64,000 bases of DNA from Arthrobacter zhaoxinii (lineage in GTDB: Bacteria > Actinomycetota > Actinomycetes > Actinomycetales > Micrococcaceae): NCBI RefSeq assembly GCF_025244925.1, contig NZ_CP104275.1, positions 1,922,001-1,986,000 on the forward strand, written 5' to 3'. The notes beneath the pieces are model-generated. The model was not told the DNA's origin, ran no database searches, and was given only the letters and a program-made list of their open reading frames with translations. The position numbers and the translations under genes were made by a program. This document shows positions 28,215-36,438 of the stretch, piece after piece (position 1 is the first letter of the stretch; every line of letters begins with the position of its first letter).

Positions 28215-28275
28215 TATTTCTGCTCCTTGCGGTGGGGGTCTTTAGGGGGTGGCGCACCGGATGGCGGCCGTGCGC

Positions 28276-29022
28276 TTATTCCAGAATCGGAAGGGGAAGC
28301 TGGGCGCCCAGGAGTCCACCCAGGGCACCGCCGATCAGCGGGCCGACAACCGGCACCCAGGCGTAGGCCCAGTCGCTGCTGCCCTTGCCCGGGATGGGCA
28401 GCAGGGCGTGCACGATGCGCGGGCCGAGGTCACGGGCAGGGTTGATGGCGTAGCCGGTGGGTCCGCCGAGCGATGCGCCGATGCCGAGCACCAGCAGCGC
28501 CACGGCCAGGGGGCCAAGCTCGTCCGGGGTACCGGCGAAGGCGATGATGATGAAGACCAGGACGAAGGTGCCCACGACCTCGGTGACAACGTTCCAGCCG
28601 TAGGACCGGATGGCAGGACCGGTGGAGAAGACGCCCAGGATGTTGGCTGCGTCAGGCTCGTCATCGAACTGCTTCTTGTAGGCGAGCCATGCCACGAACG
28701 CACCTATGATGGCACCGACCATCTGTCCGGCGAAGTAGACCATGGCCGCACTGAAGGACACTTCAACGCCGGGCGCGAATTCGTCCGCGCCACTGGCCCA
28801 CAGGCCCACGGTCACGGCGGGGTTGATGTGCGCACCCGAGAGAGCGGCTGCGTATACGCCGGCAAACACACCGATGGCCCACCCCCAGTTGACCATCAGG
28901 AAGCCGCCGCCGGCCCCCTTCGTCTTTGCAAGGGCGACGTTGGCCACGACACCGCAGCCAAGAATAATGAGGATGGCCGTTCCGGCCAGCTCACTAATGA
29001 AAACTTCTCCCAGAGTCACCAT
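28276..29022 (-). CDS. glpF: Glycerol uptake facilitator (aquaglyceroporin)
   Basis: 248-residue MIP-family channel with six helices and two half-helices. The two NPA motifs are at residues 67–69 (GAHINPAV) and 194–196 (YAINPARDLGPR). Asp after the second NPA-Arg is the usual mark of glycerol facilitators rather than strict water channels. The ATG follows GGAGGA. It is first in the glpFK operon. Confidence 0.94.
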   Translation of the reverse strand: MVTLGEVFISELAGTAILIILGCGVVANVALAKTKGAGGGFLMVNWGWAIGVFAGVYAAALSGAHINPAVTVGLWASGADEFAPGVEVSFSAAMVYFAGQMVGAIIGAFVAWLAYKKQFDDEPDAANILGVFSTGPAIRSYGWNVVTEVVGTFVLVFIIIAFAGTPDELGPLAVALLVLGIGASLGGPTGYAINPARDLGPRIVHALLPIPGKGSSDWAYAWVPVVGPLIGGALGGLLGAQLPLPILE

Positions 29023-29216
29023 CGACTCCTCCGATCATTCGTATCCATCCGCGACCCGATTGGGAGGGCGGACTGTTGGTTTCTATGCAATCAATCTTTT
29101 GCAAGAAGCGCCATTACCTTAGCTGACCTGTTTGGCGCCACGCCAATCTTCATATGGAGAAACAGGTAGTCAGGGCACGATTCGGCACCGCGCCCGTGCC
29201 TCGGTAAAGTCGTCCT

Positions 29217-30053
29217 ATGCAGCCTGCACCCCGAATCCCGCTCAATAACGGCGTCCTGATGGACCAGGTCGGCTTCGGCACGTACAAGATTCCCGCCGAC
29301 GACGCCGCCCGGCTGTGCCTGGACGCGCTCGAGGCGGGTTACCGGCACATCGATACGGCCGCCCTGTACGGCAACGAGGCAGGTGTGGGCGAGGCCGTAC
29401 GGTCCTTCACCGGCAGGAACGACGCCGCGCGGACCGACATCTTCGTCACCTCCAAGGTCTGGAACACCGACCAGGGCTACGACCCGACCCTGCGGGCCTT
29501 CGACGCGTCCCTGTCCCGGCTGGGCCTGGATTATCTGGATCTGTACCTGATCCACTGGCCCTGCCCGCAGCGGGGACAGTTCATCGACACTTACCGGGCG
29601 CTGGAACAGCTCTACGCCGAGGGCCGGGTCCGCGCCATCGGCGTCTCCAACTTCCAGCCTTCCCATCTGGAGCAGCTGCTGGACGCGACCGGGATTGTTC
29701 CCGCGGTAAACCAGATTGAGCTGCACCCGTGGCTGGCGCAGGAGGAACTGCGGCAGCTGCACCAGCGGCTGGGGATCCGCACGGCCGCCTGGAGTCCGCT
29801 GGGCCGCGGGGCGGTATTGGCGGACCCGGCCGTCGAGCGGATCGCCGCCGAGCTGGGCCGCACTCCGGCGCAGGTGATCCTGCGCTGGCACCTGGACCTG
29901 GGCAACATCGTCATCCCCAAGGCCAGCAGCCCCGAGCGGATTGCCGGCAACCTGGACCTCTACTCCTTCGAGCTGACCGACGAGGACAGGACCGCTTTGA
30001 ACCGGCTGGACCGCGGGCACCGCTCCGGTTCGCATCCCGACGAGGTGAACTGA
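29217..30053 (+). CDS. Aldo/keto reductase
   Basis: 278-residue NADPH-dependent oxidoreductase of the AKR superfamily with a (beta/alpha)8 barrel. The catalytic tetrad is visible as D46, Y51, K80 and H113 (RHIDTAALYGNE, TSKVW, LIHWP). The cofactor-binding end has IPKASSPERIAGNL. It resembles AKR5-type (2,5-diketogluconate reductase-like) enzymes. The next gene starts at the very next base after its stop, so they form an operon. Confidence 0.93.
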   Translation: MQPAPRIPLNNGVLMDQVGFGTYKIPADDAARLCLDALEAGYRHIDTAALYGNEAGVGEAVRSFTGRNDAARTDIFVTSKVWNTDQGYDPTLRAFDASLSRLGLDYLDLYLIHWPCPQRGQFIDTYRALEQLYAEGRVRAIGVSNFQPSHLEQLLDATGIVPAVNQIELHPWLAQEELRQLHQRLGIRTAAWSPLGRGAVLADPAVERIAAELGRTPAQVILRWHLDLGNIVIPKASSPERIAGNLDLYSFELTDEDRTALNRLDRGHRSGSHPDEVN

Positions 30054-30983
30054 ATGTCCGGGACTGCGGCGCACCGGCCGCTGACGCCGTCGGGCGCCCC
30101 GGAACCGTTCTTCCGCAAAGCCGCGGTCCGGTCATTTACCGTGGACGGTGCCGTGCAGGTCTGCCGCGATTTCCCGCCGGTGACCGGCGACGACGCGGGC
30201 CTCCCGCCGATCTTTATGGTCCACGGTTTCCGCGGCGACCATCACGGACTGCTGCGGATTGTCGAAGCGCTCCCCCGGCACCGGATCCTGGTGCCGGATC
30301 TTCCCGGCTTCGGGTCCGGTGCCGCGCTTCCGGGCCGGCACGATGTCCCCGCGTACACCGGTTTCATCCGCGAGGCGTTGGCCGCACTGGGCCTGGGGCC
30401 GGACACCGTCCTGCTCGGCCATTCCTTCGGTTCCATCATTGCCGCCCACCTGGCAGCCGAGTCGCCGGAGCTGATCAGTGAACTGGTGCTGGTCAACCCG
30501 ATCTGCGAGCCTGCACTGGAAGGGCCCAAAGGGATCACCAGCAAGGCCGCCGAACTCTACTACCGGCTGGCCGCGGCGCTGCCGGAGAAACCCGGGATGG
30601 CGCTGCTGCGCAGCCCGGTGATTGTCCGTGGCATGAGCATGCTGATGGCGAAGACGAAGGATCCCGGCCTGCGCCGCTGGATCCATGCCCAGCACGATGC
30701 CTATTTCAGTGCATTTGCCAACCGCCGGGTGGTCCTGGACGCCTTCCGGGCCTCCATCTCAGCCACGGTGCGCGACGTCGCCGCACAGTTGACCATGCCG
30801 GTGCTGCTGATCGCGGCGGAACAGGACGACATCGGATCCGTTCGGGGGCAGCGCCTGCTCGCGGAGCGCATCCCCGACGCGGAACTGGATATCCTGCCCG
30901 GCGTCGGGCATCTGGTGCACTATGAGAAGCCGGCCGAAGCGGCCGATACGATCGAGGATTTCCTCTCCCGGAGGCACCCGTGA
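30054..30983 (+). CDS. Alpha/beta hydrolase
   Basis: 309 residues. The oxyanion-hole motif is HGFRGDHHG. The nucleophile elbow GHSFGS has Ser124. The catalytic His lies in GVGHLVHYEKPAEAADTI near the C-terminus. The acid is probably an Asp in the EQDDIGS region. No signal peptide. It starts directly after the reductase stop and its own stop overlaps the glycosyltransferase start (GTGA). Substrate unknown. Confidence 0.88.
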   Translation: MSGTAAHRPLTPSGAPEPFFRKAAVRSFTVDGAVQVCRDFPPVTGDDAGLPPIFMVHGFRGDHHGLLRIVEALPRHRILVPDLPGFGSGAALPGRHDVPAYTGFIREALAALGLGPDTVLLGHSFGSIIAAHLAAESPELISELVLVNPICEPALEGPKGITSKAAELYYRLAAALPEKPGMALLRSPVIVRGMSMLMAKTKDPGLRRWIHAQHDAYFSAFANRRVVLDAFRASISATVRDVAAQLTMPVLLIAAEQDDIGSVRGQRLLAERIPDAELDILPGVGHLVHYEKPAEAADTIEDFLSRRHP

Positions 30984-32077
30984 GGATGCGCCTGGCCGTA
31001 GACGCACGCTTCACCCGCACCGACCACCATGACGGCATCAGCCGGTACGGCGCCAGCCTGATCGAAGCCGTGAGCGGGCATGCCGATGTCCTGATGCTGA
31101 TCTCCGACGAACGCCAGCTGGCCCTGCTTCCGGACCTGCCGTGGGTGAAGATCAACAGTCCGCTCTCCCCGGCGGAGCTGTTTGTGGCGTTCCGGATCAA
31201 CCGGCTGCGCGCGGACGCCGTCTTCTGTCCCATGCAGACGATGGGCAGCTGGGGGCGGAAGTATCCGCTCATCCTGACCCTGCATGACCTGATCTACTAC
31301 TCGAACCCGACGCCGCCGTCGTTCCTGCCGTTGCCGGTGCGTGCACTGTGGCGGCTGTACCACCTGTCCTACCGGCCGCAGCGGCTGCTGCTGAACCGGG
31401 CCGACGTCGTCGCCACCATCAGCGACACGACCAGCGGGCTGATGCGCCGGCACCGGCTGACGAAACGTCCGGTCCGGATGGTGGCCAATGCACCGCAGGA
31501 CGGTGCCGCACCGCGGGATCCGGAGACCGGCGCGGATGCGACGCTGCTGTATATGGGCTCCTTCATGCCCTACAAGAACGTGGAAACGATCATCCGCGGC
31601 ATGGAGCACCTGCCGGACTTCACGCTGCACCTGCTCAGCCGGATTTCCGACGCGCGGCGGGCCGAGCTTGAAGCGCTGATCCCCGCCGGCGCGCACGTCC
31701 GGTTCCACAACGGCGTGACCGATGAGGAGTATGACGCCCTCCTGCGCCGCACCACGGCGCTGGTGACCCTGTCCAAAGCCGAAGGGTACGGGCTGCCGGT
31801 GATCGAAGCGATGGCTGCCGGCACCCCCGTCGTCGCCAGTGATATTCCGATCTTCCGTGAGGTTTCGGGCGGCGCGGCACTGCTGGTGGATCCGGATGAC
31901 CCGGCGGCGTTTGCCGGCGCCGTGCGGCAGCTGGGCGAGCCGGGGCGCTGGCAGAAGGCGTCCGACGCCGGCGTGCAGCGCGCGGCCGACTACAGCTGGG
32001 GTGCCTCCGCCGCCCAGCTCATGGAAGCGGCCGGGGAGGCTGTCCGCCTGTTCCCCGGCCGCCGCCGTCGTCGTTGA
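30980..32077 (+). CDS. GT4-family glycosyltransferase
   Basis: 365 residues with a GT-B fold. The N-terminal acceptor domain has GISRYGASL. The C-terminal nucleotide-sugar domain has LLYMGSFMPYKNVETIIRGM and the EGYGLPVIEAMAAGTPVVASDIP block, which contains the EX7E motif of GT4. It is likely a cell-wall or capsule mannosyl- or glucosyltransferase; donor and acceptor cannot be told. GTG at 30980 overlaps the hydrolase stop; ATG at 30986 is an alternative start. The C-terminus ends in a run of arginines. Confidence 0.88.
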   Translation: MRMRLAVDARFTRTDHHDGISRYGASLIEAVSGHADVLMLISDERQLALLPDLPWVKINSPLSPAELFVAFRINRLRADAVFCPMQTMGSWGRKYPLILTLHDLIYYSNPTPPSFLPLPVRALWRLYHLSYRPQRLLLNRADVVATISDTTSGLMRRHRLTKRPVRMVANAPQDGAAPRDPETGADATLLYMGSFMPYKNVETIIRGMEHLPDFTLHLLSRISDARRAELEALIPAGAHVRFHNGVTDEEYDALLRRTTALVTLSKAEGYGLPVIEAMAAGTPVVASDIPIFREVSGGAALLVDPDDPAAFAGAVRQLGEPGRWQKASDAGVQRAADYSWGASAAQLMEAAGEAVRLFPGRRRRR

Positions 32078-32097
32078 TCCTTACTGGCCGTTGATCC

Positions 32098-33105
32098 TTA
32101 CTTGCCCAGGGTCACGATCATCTTGCCCTTGTTGGCGCCCTTCATCAGGTCGATAAAGGCCTGCGGGGCGTTCTCCAGGCCATCAACGAAGGTCTCGTCG
32201 TAGCGGACCTTGTTTTCCTGCAGCCAGCCGGTCATCAGGGAGGCAAACTCGTCGGCGTACTTGTTGTAGCTGCCGACTATGAACCCGCGCAGCGTGATTT
32301 CCTTACCGATGGCAATGGCCAGGTTCCGCGGGCCGACCGGTGCATCGTTGTACTGCGAGATGGCACCGCACATGGCGATCCGGCCGAACTTGTTCATCAC
32401 GGAAAGGGCGGCTTCGAGGTGCTCGCCGCCCACGTTGTCGAAGTAGACGTCGATGCCGTCAGCTCCGGCAGCCTTCTTCAGTGAATCCTTGACCGGACCG
32501 TCGTGGTAGTTGAACGCCTCATCGAAGCCAAGGTCCAGCAGGTGCTGGACCTTCTCGGCGGAACCGGCGCTGCCGATAACCTTTTTGGCTCCCAGCGCCT
32601 TGGCGATCTGGCCAACCAGCGAGCCCACCGCACCGGCGGCACCGGAGACGAAGACGACGTCGCCTTCCCGGAATTCGGCGACCTTGGTCAGGCCGACATA
32701 TGCGGTCAGGCCGGTCATGCCCAGGACGCCGAGGTAGGCGCTGGCGGGTGCCTGTTCGGTGTCGATGACCCGGGCGCGGCCTCCGTCGAGAACGGCGTAG
32801 TCCCGCCAGCCGAGGCCGTGGAGGATCTTGTCACCCGGCTTGTGGCTTTCGGAGCGGGACTCCACGACTTCGCCTACGGCGCCGCCTTCGAGCGGTGCAT
32901 CGAGCTTGAACGGCGGAACATAGGACTTGACGTCGTTCATCCGGCCGCGCATGTAGGGGTCCACGGACATGTACAGGTTGCGGACCAGGATCTGGCCCTC
33001 CTGCAGCTCGGGCACCGCCGCCTCGGTCAGGCGGAAGTTCTCCTCCGTCGGCCAGCCTTCGGGGCGGGAAGCGAGCTGGATTTCGCGGCCGGTGTAACTG
33101 CTCAT
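32098..33105 (-). CDS. NADP-dependent MDR oxidoreductase (zinc-free, PTGR/LTB4DH type)
   Basis: 335 residues from ATG 33105, which has AAGGACC upstream; the open frame extends further 5' but only through repeats. It is a medium-chain dehydrogenase without zinc ligands. NLYMSVDPYMRGRM is typical of the prostaglandin/leukotriene reductase group. The nucleotide-binding segment is VSGAAGAVGSLVGQIAKALGAK. It probably reduces alpha,beta-unsaturated aldehydes or ketones, which fits control by the OhrR-like regulator just upstream in the same direction. Confidence 0.9.
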   Translation of the reverse strand: MSSYTGREIQLASRPEGWPTEENFRLTEAAVPELQEGQILVRNLYMSVDPYMRGRMNDVKSYVPPFKLDAPLEGGAVGEVVESRSESHKPGDKILHGLGWRDYAVLDGGRARVIDTEQAPASAYLGVLGMTGLTAYVGLTKVAEFREGDVVFVSGAAGAVGSLVGQIAKALGAKKVIGSAGSAEKVQHLLDLGFDEAFNYHDGPVKDSLKKAAGADGIDVYFDNVGGEHLEAALSVMNKFGRIAMCGAISQYNDAPVGPRNLAIAIGKEITLRGFIVGSYNKYADEFASLMTGWLQENKVRYDETFVDGLENAPQAFIDLMKGANKGKMIVTLGK

Positions 33106-33162
33106 GGAATGGTCCTTACTGTTGGGGTGACGGGACGAATCGCGGCGGTTCTTTTCGCTGCC

Positions 33163-33240
33163 GTTCATTTCGCTGTCGTTCATTTTTGTGGGCGTTCATT
33201 TTTGTGGGCGTTCATCTTGGGCGCGTTCATTTTGCTGCGG
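33163..33240. repeat. Degenerate 15–16-bp tandem repeats between ohrR-like gene and MDR gene
   Basis: Five successive units starting GTTCAT; two are identical (GTTCATTTTTGTGGGC at 33178 and 33194). The last unit includes the stop codon of the regulator gene. On the coding strand each unit carries ATGAAC. Probably slippage expansion of the regulator's 3' end. Confidence 0.85.
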
Positions 33241-33661
33241 CCTGCCGCAGGGCGGCGGTGACCTTCGCGAGGGTCTCCTGCAGGCGTCTCAGTTCGGCAG
33301 GCTCCAGTCCTGCTGATTCCGCCAGCCGTTCCGGAAGGTTCCTCGCCTGCTGCTCGAGTGCACGGCCGGCATCTGTGAGGTCGATACGGACACGCCGCTC
33401 GTCTTCGACGGCACGACGGCGCTGCACCAGATCCGCCGCTTCGAGCCGCTTGAGCAGCGGAGAGAGCGTCCCGGAGTCCAGGTCCAGCGCCTCCCCCAGG
33501 TCCCGGACGGTTTGTCCGTCCTGTTCCCAGAGCAGCGACATCACCAGGTACTGCGGGTAGGTCAGGCCGAGATCATCGAGCATCGGCCGGTACAGGGCCG
33601 TGGCCGCTCTCGAGGCGGAGTACAGCGAGAAGCACACCTGGCGCTGCAGTGATTCGTTCAT
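33227..33661 (-). CDS. MarR-family regulator, OhrR-like
   Basis: 144 residues from ATG 33661; GTG 33679 is also possible. The winged HTH includes LTYPQYLVMSLLWEQDG, DLGEALDLDSGTLSPLLKRLE and the wing RRAVEDERRVRIDLT. A lone N-terminal Cys in RQVCFSLYSASRA occupies the place of the peroxide-sensing Cys of OhrR, which is normally followed by FALYSASRA. A matching palindrome precedes the gene. It probably senses organic hydroperoxides or electrophiles and controls itself and the MDR gene. No ohr gene is adjacent. Confidence 0.88.
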   Translation of the reverse strand: MNESLQRQVCFSLYSASRAATALYRPMLDDLGLTYPQYLVMSLLWEQDGQTVRDLGEALDLDSGTLSPLLKRLEAADLVQRRRAVEDERRVRIDLTDAGRALEQQARNLPERLAESAGLEPAELRRLQETLAKVTAALRQAAAK

Positions 33662-33675
33662 AGATACACCGTAGG

Positions 33676-33697
33676 GCACAATTCAGTTGTGCACAAC
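33676..33697. promoter_or_regulatory. Putative OhrR-type operator
   Basis: Inverted repeat GCACAA-TTCAG-TTGTGC overlapping a perfect 12-bp palindrome GTTGTGCACAAC. The CACAATT half resembles the TACAATT half-sites known for OhrR. It lies 15 bases upstream of the regulator start. Confidence 0.65.
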
Positions 33698-33752
33698 CTT
33701 TTTGCGGCTCGTCTCCCAATCGCGGCTTCGAGGACGATACACAACTTCCGGG

Positions 33753-33963
33753 TTAGACGCCGGCGGATTTGTGGACCACGCGACGGCGGCGCCGCTTCCG
33801 CGGCTTGAGCACACAGTAAAGGCTGATGACGCTGACCAGAACAACGGCTGCGGCCAGCCAGGCGGTCAGTGGATCGCTGGCGAGGAGCCGCGGAATGCTT
33901 CGCGACGGAACGATGGTGGAGCTGCCGACCAATCTTCCGCGACACTTTGCGCCCCTTCTCCAT
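33753..33963 (-). pseudogene. Small single-pass membrane protein gene, apparently frameshifted
   Basis: Codons near the 3' end read SIPRLLASDPLTAW, then a hydrophobic helix (LAAAVVLVSVISLYCVL), then KPRKRRRRRVVHKSAGV and a TAA at 33753–33755. The only in-frame start is a poor TTG at 33932. The upstream ATG at 33963 (MEKGRKVSRK) would join this frame if one A near 33932 were removed. So it is either a one-base frameshift or a 59-codon gene with a TTG start. No family recognised. Confidence 0.4.
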
Positions 33964-34084
33964 CCGGCTTCTTGACGGCGGTCCGTAACCCCTTTTAATC
34001 AATCCCCCTAAAGGCAGGAGCGTAAAGACAGGTAGTAGGTTGCGTAGTTTTGGCCTTCCGGACGGTTGTTCCAGCCGATAAACT

Positions 34085-34098
34085 CGAACACATGTTCG
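34085..34098. promoter_or_regulatory. SOS box (LexA operator)
   Basis: CGAACACATGTTCG, a perfect match to the actinobacterial LexA consensus CGAAC-N4-GTTCG, extended to a 16-bp palindrome. It lies about 40 bases upstream of the likely start of the DUF222-HNH gene. Confidence 0.85.
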
Positions 34099-34136
34099 AA
34101 TATTCGGCATCGGCCGACCATCGCCGGGAAGGACCC

Positions 34137-35555
34137 ATGGAGGTCCAATCCGCGGTATTCGACGCCTGGGTGGAGTATCTGGGCGACGTTCCCGGAAGCC
34201 GGGAGGATGCAAAAGGCGAGCATCCGGATTCGGAACTGATCAACCAGCTCAGGGCATTGGAAGACCTCAAGGCTGCCGCTTCTGCTGCCCAGGCGCGTAT
34301 CGCTGCAGCATTCGATGCCTCGCAGCGCCGCCTGCAGGCGCGGGCCGGTGAGCGGACCGAAAACCTGGGGCGCGGGGTGGCATCGCAGGTTGCATTAGCC
34401 CGGAGGGAATCCCCCAACAAGGGCGGACGGTTGCTGGGTTTCGCAAAAGCATTGACGTCGGAGATGCCGTATACGCTCCGGGCACTGACCGCCGGAAGAA
34501 TCAGTGAGTGGCGGGCAATGCTGCTGGTCCGCGAGACTGCCTGCCTGTCCGTCGAGGACCGGCGCCGCGTGGACGAGGAGGTGGCCGGTGATCTCCCGCT
34601 TCTGGAAACCCTCGGCGACCGGCAGATTATTGCCCGTACCAAGGCTGCCGCGTACCGGCTGGATCCGCGGGCTGCGGTAAACCGCGCTTCAAAGGCCGCC
34701 TCCGAACGCTTTGTCTCCTGCCGCCCGGCGCCGGACACCATGACGTATCTGACTGGATTGCTGCCCGTAGCCGACGGGGTAGGTGTTTATGCAGCGCTTT
34801 CCCGCGAGGCTGACCGCCTGCGTGCTGCCGGCGATCCCCGCGGCCGCGGTCAGATCATGGCGGACACCCTGGTGCAACGCGTCACCGGTCAGGCCGAACC
34901 GGGGTCCGTGAAAGTCGAAATCCAGCTGGTAATGACTGACCGCACCTTGCTGGCCGGCGATTCCGAACCGGCATTGGTCCCCGGCTACGGACCGGTCCCG
35001 GCACAGTGGGCCCGGAACCTGGTTCGGCACGGGATCCGGGGCATACCAAAACGGCGGATCAAGGACGGACCCGAGAGGTATGGGGAACGCTGGATCCGGA
35101 GGCTTTACACCGCTCCCGACAGTGGTGAGCTGATTGCGATGGATTCCCGTGCGCGGTTATTTCCAGGTTCCCTTGCGCATTTCATCGCAGTCCGGGACCA
35201 GACCTGCAGGATGGCCTGGTGCGGAGCTCCGATACGACACGTGGACCATGTCCATCCGCACAGCCGCGGCGGACCAACAAGTGCAGCCAACGGGCAGGGA
35301 CTGTGTGAAGCCTGCAATCACGCAAAAGAAGCACCGGGCTGGAATGCGGCAGCAATGAGGATGGAAGGCGAAGCCGGCACCGCTCCTGCCGGCACCGGTG
35401 TCTCCCCGACAGTCGTGACGACCACGCCTACCGGGCACACCTACCGATCCGCCCCACCTCCCTTACCTGGCAAACCTCAGGCGGCTAGTCTGCCGAGACA
35501 GAGGGAAGGCTCCCCCGCCGAAACCCTCTTTGCGGATCTACTCTGGGCGGCTTGA
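34137..35555 (+). CDS. DUF222/HNH endonuclease (13E12 repeat family type)
   Basis: 472 residues from ATG 34137, three bases after GGAAGGA. Earlier in-frame ATGs exist at 34050 and 34092, but the one at 34092 lies inside the LexA box. The long DUF222 domain (about 30–330) precedes a C-terminal HNH domain: CRMAWCGAPIRHVDHVHPHS with the His-Asp-His core, GGPTSAANGQGLCEACN, and the closing K-APGW. The tail contains VVTTTPTGHTYRS, common in this family. Such genes are multi-copy in actinobacteria and of unknown function. The SOS box suggests DNA-damage induction. Confidence 0.88.
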   Translation: MEVQSAVFDAWVEYLGDVPGSREDAKGEHPDSELINQLRALEDLKAAASAAQARIAAAFDASQRRLQARAGERTENLGRGVASQVALARRESPNKGGRLLGFAKALTSEMPYTLRALTAGRISEWRAMLLVRETACLSVEDRRRVDEEVAGDLPLLETLGDRQIIARTKAAAYRLDPRAAVNRASKAASERFVSCRPAPDTMTYLTGLLPVADGVGVYAALSREADRLRAAGDPRGRGQIMADTLVQRVTGQAEPGSVKVEIQLVMTDRTLLAGDSEPALVPGYGPVPAQWARNLVRHGIRGIPKRRIKDGPERYGERWIRRLYTAPDSGELIAMDSRARLFPGSLAHFIAVRDQTCRMAWCGAPIRHVDHVHPHSRGGPTSAANGQGLCEACNHAKEAPGWNAAAMRMEGEAGTAPAGTGVSPTVVTTTPTGHTYRSAPPPLPGKPQAASLPRQREGSPAETLFADLLWAA

Positions 35556-35665
35556 TCCTTGCGCCCCGATGAAGAGTCCCGGTAGTGCCGCTGAAGGAAC
35601 GGCGGTACGCAGAACACTGAAGCGGCTCGCTGGAGTCAGCAACACCCGAACTGCAAGGAGCCCCG

Positions 35666-36400
35666 ATGAGACTCGGACCGCATCTGCACCGCATCGGCAA
35701 TGACATAGTGGCTGCCTATCTGGTGGATACGGATGATGGCGTAACTGTCGTAGACACCGGATTGCCCGGACACTGGGACGATCTGATCGCCGAACTGCGG
35801 GCGATGGGCCGCTCCCTCGACGATGTGCGCGGAGCAGTCCTCACGCACGGAGACAGCGACCATATCGGCTTTGCCGAAAGGCTGCGAAGGGAGGTCGGCG
35901 TACCGGTCTTTGTGCACTCGCTCGATGCCGAACGTGCGCGCAGCGGCGGCAAGCCTAAAACCGCCATGGGTTCCGTGCGGGTCTTCCCTCTGCTCCAGTT
36001 CGCCCTCTACGGGCTGCGTAAACGCGGCTGGCGCCCAAAATACCTCAGCCAGGTGACTGAAGTGGCAGATGGAGACATCCTCGCGCTTCCGGGCTCCCCT
36101 CGGGTGATCGCCCTGCCGGGTCATTCCCCGGGAAGCATTGCCGTCCATGTGCCCGTCGCCGACGCCGTTTTCGTCGGCGATGCGTTGACCACGCGCCACG
36201 TGCTGACCGGGATATCGGGCATCCAACCCGCACCATTCACCGATGATCCGGATGCTGCGCTCGATTCCCTCGGCCGGCTCGCGGGGGTGGAGGCCAGCTG
36301 GGTGCTTCCCGGGCACGGCGCTCCATGGCGTGGAGATCCCGGAGATTTGCAGGTGCTCGCCCGCCGGGCGAAAGAACAACTTCCACACCAGAAAAAGTAG
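35666..36400 (+). CDS. Metallo-beta-lactamase-fold hydrolase
   Basis: 244 residues. The first metal motif reads THGDSDHIG, that is HxDxDH in place of the usual HxHxDH; later ligands are in LPGHSPGS, VFVGDAL and VLPGHGAPW. The variant may alter metal content. The ATG follows AAGGAG. It is probably a cytosolic hydrolase of glyoxalase II or lactonase type. It is monocistronic; its stop lies at the edge of the hsp20 CIRCE element. Confidence 0.85.
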   Translation: MRLGPHLHRIGNDIVAAYLVDTDDGVTVVDTGLPGHWDDLIAELRAMGRSLDDVRGAVLTHGDSDHIGFAERLRREVGVPVFVHSLDAERARSGGKPKTAMGSVRVFPLLQFALYGLRKRGWRPKYLSQVTEVADGDILALPGSPRVIALPGHSPGSIAVHVPVADAVFVGDALTTRHVLTGISGIQPAPFTDDPDAALDSLGRLAGVEASWVLPGHGAPWRGDPGDLQVLARRAKEQLPHQKK

Positions 36401-36427
36401 TTGGCACTCGCCACAAGTGAGTGCTAA
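36401..36427. promoter_or_regulatory. CIRCE operator of hsp20
   Basis: TTGGCACTC-N9-GAGTGCTAA, one mismatch to the HrcA consensus. It lies directly after the preceding gene, 71 bases upstream of the hsp20 start. Confidence 0.85.
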
Positions 36428-36438
36428 TCTCTTTCTGC

